Assembly (NCBI RefSeq): GCF_009674565.1 | Contig: NZ_WKJL01000001.1 | Span: forward strand, 806,001 to 870,000 | Source of the DNA: Duganella aquatilis | GTDB taxonomy: Bacteria; Pseudomonadota; Gammaproteobacteria; Burkholderiales; Burkholderiaceae_D | Direction of reading: 5' to 3' | DNA length: 64,000 nt | Part shown: positions 9,028-15,398 of the stretch, in pieces | How positions within the stretch are numbered: position 1 is the first letter of the stretch | How the letters are laid out: every line of letters starts with the position of its first letter | The notes under the pieces: model-generated | What the model was told of the DNA's origin: nothing | Databases searched by the model: none | Seen by the model: the letters and a program-made list of their open reading frames with translations, nothing else | Translations under genes and position numbers: made by a program

Positions 9028-9029
9028 TG

Positions 9030-9052
9030 ATTGCTAACCATGGGTTGGTAAT
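9030..9052. promoter_or_regulatory. Candidate LysR operator in the divergent promoter region
   Basis: Imperfect palindrome ATTGCTAACC-ATG-GGTTGGTAAT with eight of ten positions paired, located directly upstream of the LysR start and facing the SDR gene. It fits the T-N11-A type of site bound by LysR regulators. Assignment is by position and symmetry. Confidence 0.45.
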
Positions 9053-9122
9053 GTTGTTCATGGTAGCTCATTTATTCCTTTGGTGAAGGAGAACATACTG
9101 GTGTTTTCTTCAGGAGGACAGC

Positions 9123-9722
9123 ATGAAAGTAATCGTGATCGGCGCCACCGGCGCAATCGGCAAGGCAGTAACGGAGGAACTGGGCAAGCGCCACGAGGTG
9201 GTGACGGTGGGCGCAAGCAGTGGCCAGCATCAGGCCGACTTTACGGACATCGCACAGCTGCGCTCGTTGTTCGCCAAGATCGGCAAGGTCGATGCGGTGG
9301 TGGTCGCTGCCGGCGCGCTGCACTTCGCGCCGCTGGCCAGCTTTACGCCGGAGCAGTTCTACGTTGGCCTGAACAGCAAGTTGATGGGGCAGGTGAATGT
9401 GGCGCTGGCGGCACAGGAGTATCTGAACGATGGCGGCTCGATCACGCTCACCAGCGGCATCGTGGCGGAGGAATCCATTCTCAACGGCGTCAGCGCGAGC
9501 ATGGTCAACTCGGCGGTCGAAGGCTTTGTGCGCGGTGCGGCGATCGAATTGCCGCGCGGTCTGCGCATCAACGTCGTCAGCCCGAACGTGGTGCAGGAGT
9601 CGATGGACAGCTACGGCCCGTTCTTCATCGGCTTCGAACCCATCGCCGCCAGCCGCGCCGCGCTGTCGTATGCACGCAGCGTCGATGGTGCGCAGACCGG
9701 CAAGGTCTACAAGGCCTGGTAG
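9123..9722 (+). CDS. Short-chain dehydrogenase/reductase family protein lacking YxxxK
   Basis: 199-residue Rossmann protein starting MKVIVIGATGAIGKA, so the nucleotide-binding motif GATGAIG is at residues 7-13. The ATG is preceded by AGGAGGA. The later part keeps the SDR order (serine in TLTSGIV, then a helix and LPRGLRINVVSPNVV), but where the catalytic YxxxK is expected the sequence reads SASMVNSAVEG, so tyrosine and lysine are both absent. Similar short SDR relatives without YxxxK are known; activity may differ from classical dehydrogenases. Likely controlled by the divergent LysR regulator. Confidence 0.85.
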   Translation: MKVIVIGATGAIGKAVTEELGKRHEVVTVGASSGQHQADFTDIAQLRSLFAKIGKVDAVVVAAGALHFAPLASFTPEQFYVGLNSKLMGQVNVALAAQEYLNDGGSITLTSGIVAEESILNGVSASMVNSAVEGFVRGAAIELPRGLRINVVSPNVVQESMDSYGPFFIGFEPIAASRAALSYARSVDGAQTGKVYKAW

Positions 9723-9740
9723 CCTGCGGTGCTTTACAAT

Positions 9741-9767
9741 GTGGTCCTCACTCCACAAGAGGACCAC
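9741..9767 (+). promoter_or_regulatory. Perfect hairpin over the Shine-Dalgarno site of the M49-like gene
   Basis: GTGGTCCTC (9741-9749) and GAGGACCAC (9759-9767) are perfectly complementary around a 9-nt loop. The right arm contains the GAGGA ribosome-binding sequence and ends immediately before the ATG at 9768, so the folded mRNA would hide the translation start. Confidence 0.6.
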
Positions 9768-11468
9768 ATGAAAAAAATCCTGCTCCCGCTGGCGCTGGTT
9801 GTTGCATGCGCCACCGCCTATGCCGCACCCGCCGGCGTCAATGACCTCAACAAGATGAGCAAGCGTTACGCGCCGATCGCGCTGACCGCCGACACCAGCC
9901 AGCTCTCGGCCGGCGACAAGAAAGCCATCGCCAAGCTGATCGAAGCGGCCAAGATCATCGATGTGCTGCAACTGCGCCAGCGCTGGTCCGGCAACGAGGC
10001 CTTGTGGGCCGCGCTGCAAAAGGACACCACGCCGCTGGGCAAGGCGCGCCTGAACTACTTCTGGCTCAACAAGGGCCCATGGTCGATCCTCGACGATCAC
10101 CAGTCCTTCCTGCCGGCGCAAGTGGGTGGCGTCAACGTGCCGGACAAGAAACCGGAAGCCGGCAACTTCTATCCGGAAGGCGCCACCAAGGCTGAACTGG
10201 AAACCTGGATGAACGCCTTGCCGGCGGTCGACAAAGAGCAGGCGCAATGGTTCTTCACCGTGATCCGCAAGAACAAGGACGGCCTGTTCACCACCGTGAA
10301 GTATTCCGACGAATACAAGGCCGACCTGGAAAAAGCCGCCGCGCTGCTGAAGCAGGCCGCCGCCGACACCGACAGCGCCTCGCTGAAAAAATTCCTGGAG
10401 CTGCGCGCCGATGCCTTCCTGAGCAACGACTACCTGGCCTCCGACTTCGCCTGGATGGATCTGGATTCGCCGGTCGACATCACCATCGGCCCCTACGAGA
10501 CCTATAACGACGAGCTGTTCGGCTACAAGGCCGCGTTTGAAGCATATGTGAACATCCGCGACCAGAAGGAAACGCAGAAGCTGGACTTCTTCGCCAAGCA
10601 CATGCAGGAGCTGGAAGACAACCTGCCGATCGACGCGCAGTACCGCAATCCGAAGGTCGGCGCGCTGGCGCCGATGGTGGTGGTCAACCAGGTCTACGGC
10701 GCCGGCGACGGCAACATGGGCGTGCAGACCGCCGCCTACAACCTGCCGAACGACGAGCGCATCATCAGCCAGCGCGGCTCCAAGCGCGTGATGCTGAAGA
10801 ATGTGCAGCAGGCCAAATTCAAATCGACGCTGACGCCGATTTCCAAACTGGTGCTGCGTCCGGTCGACCAGAAGGACGTGGATTTCGATTCCTTCTTCAC
10901 CCACATCCTGGCGCACGAGATCACGCACGGCCTGGGCCCGCACATCACGCGCAAGGACGGCAAGGAATCGACGCCGCGCCAGGATCTGAAAGAAGCCTAT
11001 TCGACCATCGAGGAAGCCAAGGCCGACATCACCGGCCTGTACGTGCTGGCCTACATGATGGACAAGGGCCAGCTGAAAGGCACGCTGGGGCAGGGCGAAG
11101 CGGCGGAGCGCAAGCTGTACACCACCTTCCTGGCCTCGGCCTTCCGCACGCTGCACTTCGGCCTGACCGATTCGCACGCGCGCGGCATGGCGATCCAGGT
11201 CAACTACATCCTCGACAAGGGCGGTTTCGTGTCGCATGGCGACGGCACTTTCGCGGTGGACTTCGGCAAGATCAAGCAGGCCGTGGCCGATCTGGACCGC
11301 GAGTTCCTGACCATCGAAGCGACCGGCGACTACGCCCGCGCCAAGGCGCTGATGACCAAGTACGTGGTCATCCGTCCCGACGTGCAAAAGGCCCTGGACA
11401 AGATGAAAACCGTGCCGAACGATATCCGCCCGGAATTCAAGACCGCCAATAGCCTGCTGGGCAAGTAG
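9768..11468 (+). CDS. Secreted M49-like zinc metallopeptidase (dipeptidyl-peptidase III related)
   Basis: 566-residue protein with a signal peptide (MKKILLPLALVVACATAYA-A). The zinc site is HEITH at residues 383-387, followed 28 residues later by EEAKAD (415-420), the HExxH...EExxA[DE] order of the M49/DPP III superfamily. Classical DPP III has HELLGH with an inserted residue; here the five-residue HExxH form is present. Such proteins are thought to be periplasmic or exported peptidases; the substrate is unknown. The ATG at 9768 follows GAGGA; the upstream frame extension to 9729 lacks a site. Confidence 0.82.
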   Translation: MKKILLPLALVVACATAYAAPAGVNDLNKMSKRYAPIALTADTSQLSAGDKKAIAKLIEAAKIIDVLQLRQRWSGNEALWAALQKDTTPLGKARLNYFWLNKGPWSILDDHQSFLPAQVGGVNVPDKKPEAGNFYPEGATKAELETWMNALPAVDKEQAQWFFTVIRKNKDGLFTTVKYSDEYKADLEKAAALLKQAAADTDSASLKKFLELRADAFLSNDYLASDFAWMDLDSPVDITIGPYETYNDELFGYKAAFEAYVNIRDQKETQKLDFFAKHMQELEDNLPIDAQYRNPKVGALAPMVVVNQVYGAGDGNMGVQTAAYNLPNDERIISQRGSKRVMLKNVQQAKFKSTLTPISKLVLRPVDQKDVDFDSFFTHILAHEITHGLGPHITRKDGKESTPRQDLKEAYSTIEEAKADITGLYVLAYMMDKGQLKGTLGQGEAAERKLYTTFLASAFRTLHFGLTDSHARGMAIQVNYILDKGGFVSHGDGTFAVDFGKIKQAVADLDREFLTIEATGDYARAKALMTKYVVIRPDVQKALDKMKTVPNDIRPEFKTANSLLGK

Positions 11469-11474
11469 CATTCC

Positions 11475-11498
11475 AAAAGCTTAATCATTCAGCTTTTT
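11475..11498 (+). terminator. Weak intrinsic terminator after the M49-like gene
   Basis: AAAAGCT and AGCTTTT pair around a 9-nt loop and run into TTTTTCT, six bases after the stop codon. The stem is short and AT-rich, so termination may be partial. Confidence 0.4.
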
Positions 11499-11518
11499 CT
11501 ACGTAGTAATATAGCTGC

Positions 11519-11544
11519 CACCGGGCAATAATTTTTGCCCGGTG
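11519..11544 (+). other. Strong 10-bp hairpin upstream of the secreted HExxH protein gene
   Basis: CACCGGGCAA (11519-11528) pairs perfectly with TTGCCCGGTG (11535-11544) around a 6-nt loop. No T-run follows, so it is not a standard terminator. It lies 20 bp before the ATG at 11565 and would be part of that gene's leader if transcription starts upstream. Confidence 0.5.
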
Positions 11545-11564
11545 CATGCTACAGTTTGATCACC

Positions 11565-12236
11565 ATGATCAAGCGCACCTTCCTTCCCCTGCTGCTGTTG
11601 ACGTCCGGCCTGGCCTCCGCCGCCGACCTGACCGAGATGGAAATCCGCTGGCTGAAAGCCGGCGCCGCCGTGCTGTCCTACGCCAAGCAGGATTTGAAGC
11701 TGCCGATCGATATCACCGTTCAACCGCAGGCCCGTCCCAACGACGTGCCGCTGGCGCTGGGCTACGACAACGGCCGCTGCAAGCTGGTGCTGTCGATGCG
11801 CGGCAACGACAACGCCGAAGACATTCTTGCCGGTGTCCCCGCCGCGCAACGCCCGCTGATGATCGAAGCCATGGTGGCGCACGAGATCGGCCACTGCTGG
11901 CGCTACGCGCAAGGCGTGTGGCATGCGCTGCCGGCCGGTTTTGAAGCGCGCCAGCCGCCGCAGCCAGGCGCCGCCGACGAGCTGCGCGACACCCGCCGCG
12001 AAGAAGGCTATGCCGACCTGGTGGCGCTGGCCTGGATACAGCAACAGCATCCCGAGCAGTACGCCAGCGTGGCCGCCTGGATGCGCAAGGTGCGCGAACC
12101 GGCGCCGGCCGTCGGCTCGCACAGCACGCTGAACTGGCTGCAACTGGCAACCACCGGCGCCGCCTTCACACCCGGCCTGCCGGTGTTCGAACAGGCCAAT
12201 CTTGTGTGGCGCCAAGGCCTGTTGCAAGATCGCTGA
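11565..12236 (+). CDS. Exported protein with HExxH...EExxAD metalloprotease-like motif
   Basis: 223 residues with a signal peptide (MIKRTFLPLLLLTSGLASA-A). A zincin-like site is visible as HEIGH at residues 106-110 and EEGYAD at 146-151. I do not recognise a named family. The HEIxH and EExxAD spacing (about 36 residues) resembles that of the neighbouring M49-like peptidase, but the rest of the protein is much shorter. The ATG at 11565 was chosen because the signal peptide begins there; a GTG at 11535 upstream is inside the hairpin. Function is probably proteolytic but unproven. Confidence 0.72.
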   Translation: MIKRTFLPLLLLTSGLASAADLTEMEIRWLKAGAAVLSYAKQDLKLPIDITVQPQARPNDVPLALGYDNGRCKLVLSMRGNDNAEDILAGVPAAQRPLMIEAMVAHEIGHCWRYAQGVWHALPAGFEARQPPQPGAADELRDTRREEGYADLVALAWIQQQHPEQYASVAAWMRKVREPAPAVGSHSTLNWLQLATTGAAFTPGLPVFEQANLVWRQGLLQDR

Positions 12237-12326
12237 AATCCTCATCTATGTACGTTTCCGCACGGTGGCGTAGGCCGGGCGGGCGTTTAATGTGTCCATC
12301 AACCACCACAAAGAGGGACACACATC

Positions 12327-13037
12327 ATGAATAAATTACTCTGCTTCGTGCTGGCCACCGCCGCCAGCGCAGCCTTCGCCGCTTCGCCTACCAACGACAC
12401 CGTTGCCTACAAAGCTGCCATCAACAAGTCGGACGCCGACTACAAAACCGCCAAGGCTGCCTGCGATGCACAATCGGGTAATGCCAAGGATGTCTGCCAG
12501 GAACAAGCCAAGGTGTCGCGCGCCAACGCCGAATCGACCGCCGCCCTGCAATTCAAGAACGATAAAAAATCGGTCGAGAAAGCCCAGATCAATGTGGCTG
12601 ACGCCAACTATGACCTGGCCAAGGCACAGTGCGCCACCCGCACCGGCGCCGACAAGGACAGCTGCCTGAGCGGCGCCAAACAGCAGCACACCGCCTGGGT
12701 CAACGACGCCAAGGCCGGCAAGAAAGCCGCCGACGTGGCGCAGACCGGCATCGATTGCAGCAGCATGACCGGCAGCGACAAGGCTTCGTGCGAAGCCCGT
12801 TCGAAAACCGAACTGACCAAGGATGCGTTGGCTGACACCGCCATCACCACCAAAGTCAAAACCGAACTGCTGGCCGAACCTGCACTGAAATCGCTGGACG
12901 TGCACGTGGAAACCAACAATGGCACCGTCATGCTGAGCGGCTTCGTGCCATCGCAAGCTGAAGTCGACAAGGCTGTCGACGTGGCGCGCAATGTCAAAGG
13001 CGTCAACAAGGTGCAAAGCTCGCTGCGCATCAAGTAA
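12327..13037 (+). CDS. Periplasmic BON-domain protein
   Basis: 236 residues with a signal peptide (MNKLLCFVLATAASAAFA-A). The N-terminal two thirds consist of Ala/Lys/Asp-rich helical repeats containing paired cysteines spaced about 10-14 residues apart. The C-terminal part (about 165-236) is a BON domain, with ITTKVKTELL, the VHVETNNGTVMLSGFV strand and the closing VKGVNKVQSSLRIK. BON proteins such as OsmY bind membranes or lipids and often respond to osmotic or envelope stress. GAGGG lies before the ATG but 13 bp away and near a hairpin. A strong terminator follows. Confidence 0.85.
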   Translation: MNKLLCFVLATAASAAFAASPTNDTVAYKAAINKSDADYKTAKAACDAQSGNAKDVCQEQAKVSRANAESTAALQFKNDKKSVEKAQINVADANYDLAKAQCATRTGADKDSCLSGAKQQHTAWVNDAKAGKKAADVAQTGIDCSSMTGSDKASCEARSKTELTKDALADTAITTKVKTELLAEPALKSLDVHVETNNGTVMLSGFVPSQAEVDKAVDVARNVKGVNKVQSSLRIK

Positions 13038-13072
13038 AAGGGCAGGGCGGTCTCCCCCCACCGCCCCGTCCT

Positions 13073-13140
13073 GGCGCCCGGCAACGTTTCCCCCCAACGT
13101 AGCCGGGCGCCACCACGTGCGCCACGCGGCGGTTTTTTTT
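13073..13140 (+). terminator. Intrinsic terminator region after the BON-domain gene
   Basis: GGCGCCCGGC (13073-13082) pairs with GCCGGGCGCC (13102-13111), and the inner AACGTT/AACGT arms extend the stem to 15 bp with one mismatch. A second small GC hairpin at 13120-13131 is followed by eight T residues (13133-13140). Confidence 0.75.
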
Positions 13141-13171
13141 GATTGTATTCATGATGATCATCATATAAAAT
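13139..13171 (+). promoter_or_regulatory. Promoter-operator with 14-bp palindrome ahead of the MFS gene
   Basis: ATGATGATCATCAT (13151-13164) is a perfect 14-bp palindrome lying between a possible -35 (TTGATT, 13139-13144) and an AT-rich -10 (TATAAA/TAAAAT, 13164-13171). A protein bound here would block RNA polymerase, so this is a likely repressor site for the MFS gene. No regulator gene is adjacent, so the factor is unknown. Confidence 0.55.
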
Positions 13172-13214
13172 AGTTTCAAGCGTGCTTTCCGCGCGCATTG
13201 CTACTGTGAGGACC

Positions 13215-14525
13215 ATGATGTTTGCACAATCCCTATCCAACTGGCTGCACCGGCGCGGCCTGCACTTTTCCTGGGTCATCGTCGCCGTGACGTTTATGAC
13301 GGCGCTCAGTTCGTCCGCCGCGCTGGGCTTGCCGGGGGCCTTGCTGCAACCGCTGTCCAGGGAGTTCGGCTGGGATGTCGAGCAGATTTCGTCGGCGCTG
13401 GCGGTGCGTTTCGCGCTGTTCGGCCTGATGGGGCCGTTTGCCGCGATCCTGATGGAGCGCTTCGGCCTGCGCAATGTGGTGGTGGTGGCGCTGACGCTGG
13501 TAGCGTCCGGCATGGCGCTGGCGACGCAGATGACGCAGTTCTGGCACCTGGTACTGTTCTGGGGCGTGATGCTGGGCGTCGGCTCCGGCCTGACGGCGCT
13601 GGTGTTGAGCGCCGTGGTGTCGAACCGCTGGTTCGACAGCCATCGCGGCCTGGTGGTCGGCATTCTGACCGCCAGTTCGGCCACCGGCCAGCTGATCTTC
13701 CTGCCGGTGGGCGCGTGGCTGGTGGAGCACCTGGGCTGGCGCATGGCGGTGGTGCCGGTGTTCGTCGCCTGCGCGGTGATGGCGGTGGCGGTGTTCCTGC
13801 TGATGCGCAACCGGCCGTCGGACGTCGGCCTGCGTCCATATGGCGCGCTGCCCGGCACGGAGGTGCTGGCCGCCGCGCCGGCCATGAAGGTCACGCTGGC
13901 CACGCCGTTCAGGATCCTGGCCGAGGCGGCGCGCAACCGCGTGTTCTGGGTGCTGGCCGGCACCTTCTTCATCTGCGGCCTCAGCACCAACGGCCTGATC
14001 CAGACCCACTTCATTTCGCTGTGCGGCGACGCCGGCCTCGGCCCGGTGCCGGCCGCCTCGGTGCTGGCAATGATGGGCGCGTTCGACCTGGTCGGCACCA
14101 TCGCCTCGGGCTGGCTGTCGGACCGCTATGACAACCGCAAGCTGCTGTTCATCTACTACGGCTTGCGCGGCCTGTCGCTGCTGTGGCTGCCGTATTCGGA
14201 ATTCACGCTGTACGGCCTGTCGGTGTTCGCCATGTTCTACGGCCTGGACTGGATCGCCACCGTGCCGCCGACCGTGCGCCTGGCTGGCGCCACCTTCGGC
14301 AAGGAAAAAGCCGGCATGGTGTTCGGCTGGATCTTCGCCGCCCACCAACTGGGCGCGGCGGTGGCGGCCTATGGCGCGGGCCGCGTGCGCACCTTGCTGC
14401 TGACTTACAATCCGGCGCTGTTTGCCGCCGGCGCCGCCTGCCTGCTGGCCGCCGCCATGATCTGGATCATCCGCAAACCGGCGGCCGCCAGCGCCGTGCC
14501 GCCGGTGCAGGCGAAGGCCGCTTAG
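13215..14525 (+). CDS. MFS transporter, oxalate/formate-antiporter-like
   Basis: 436-residue 12-helix major facilitator. The first helices carry the pattern of the OFA/monocarboxylate group (SWVIVAVTFMTAL..., GLPGALLQPLSREFGWD), and the loop after helix 2 reads ERFGLRN. In the second half, SDRYDNRKLLFIYYGLRG is the MFS loop 8-9 motif. The ATG at 13215 follows GTGAGGA; the frame is open to 13182 without a good site. Probably moves an organic anion or hydrophobic solute; the substrate is not predictable. Transcribed alone, with a palindrome in its promoter. Confidence 0.88.
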   Translation: MMFAQSLSNWLHRRGLHFSWVIVAVTFMTALSSSAALGLPGALLQPLSREFGWDVEQISSALAVRFALFGLMGPFAAILMERFGLRNVVVVALTLVASGMALATQMTQFWHLVLFWGVMLGVGSGLTALVLSAVVSNRWFDSHRGLVVGILTASSATGQLIFLPVGAWLVEHLGWRMAVVPVFVACAVMAVAVFLLMRNRPSDVGLRPYGALPGTEVLAAAPAMKVTLATPFRILAEAARNRVFWVLAGTFFICGLSTNGLIQTHFISLCGDAGLGPVPAASVLAMMGAFDLVGTIASGWLSDRYDNRKLLFIYYGLRGLSLLWLPYSEFTLYGLSVFAMFYGLDWIATVPPTVRLAGATFGKEKAGMVFGWIFAAHQLGAAVAAYGAGRVRTLLLTYNPALFAAGAACLLAAAMIWIIRKPAAASAVPPVQAKAA

Positions 14526-15229
14526 CTCCCGGTGCTGGCGTCCGGCACGATGCTGAGCGCACTGGTCTCGGGCTGTTTGGGTTTGGGCCGCTTCCGCTTG
14601 CTGACAGGCGGAAGGTCCGGCTCCTCTGTGAGCATTTCCAGCCGATGGGCGCAGTTTAGCTGGCGCATTAGAACCAGGAAGATCCAGAAGCCGATCACTA
14701 GTTCGATCAGAATCGGAATGCCACCTGCTCGATTAACAAAGCAGTACAGGCCAGCCCAAAAAATACCTGGAACAATCAGCGCATAATTGAGGCCGCCAAC
14801 GATCTTCTCGCGCGTCTTAAGGGACAGCCTGTGCTGATGTATCGGCATAAATTGCGATTTAGTGTCATTTAAATGCAGAAATGCTTTTCCATACCGAATG
14901 TCAAACAACAAGCGGGTAGTATTTTTGCGTTTCAACGCGAAATCGATTTCGTCGCTGCTCAGCTTGAATCCATAGGCCTGATGAAACGCGATTTCCAGTT
15001 CCAGAGGATGAACCTCAGTATATTTGCCTTGCCGTAGCAGCGCTAAAAACGCCTTGAAGCGCTTGGCGTTCAGCGAGGTGGCCTTGTCGCGCAAGTTGTA
15101 ATGGAGAGTCATGTATTTTGTGACTCCCAGGAGCATCACGACCAGCAGGAGTGTTGCCGTGACCGCTGCCGGATTCGCCTGCATCTGCAGGTATAACTTG
15201 TCTAGGAAACGACTTAGTAAAAGGTTCAT
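14522..15229 (-). CDS. Hypothetical membrane protein, AT-rich relative to neighbours
   Basis: 235 residues with no family I recognise. One hydrophobic segment lies at about residues 22-38 and two more at about 145-190, with a charged cytoplasmic-looking domain between them and a Lys/Pro-rich tail (SKRKRPKPKQPE). The ATG at 15229 follows GGGAGC; a TTG twelve bases upstream is less likely. Codon third positions are visibly richer in A/T than in flanking genes, suggesting recent acquisition or weak constraint. It overlaps the MFS stop by four bases, tail to tail. Confidence 0.65.
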   Translation of the reverse strand: MNLLLSRFLDKLYLQMQANPAAVTATLLLVVMLLGVTKYMTLHYNLRDKATSLNAKRFKAFLALLRQGKYTEVHPLELEIAFHQAYGFKLSSDEIDFALKRKNTTRLLFDIRYGKAFLHLNDTKSQFMPIHQHRLSLKTREKIVGGLNYALIVPGIFWAGLYCFVNRAGGIPILIELVIGFWIFLVLMRQLNCAHRLEMLTEEPDLPPVSKRKRPKPKQPETSALSIVPDASTGS

Positions 15230-15398
15230 GATGGCTCCCAAGATAATTTTAACTGTTTATATGTACAGTATTTTACTTTGGCCTAGGACGCAATCCCGAG
15301 TTCCATGAGATGTATATGGGAGCGCTTCCAAAATGTAATCAGGGTGTCATTTGCCAAGGTGACAATGTGGCTGTTTTCACATCCTGATGGAGTTTTGT

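Noticed and set aside
6638..9061. 807-codon minus-strand frame opposite the NodT-type gene and through the LysR gene
   Set aside because: It contains antisense sequence of both neighbours and no motif; the real genes occupy other frames.
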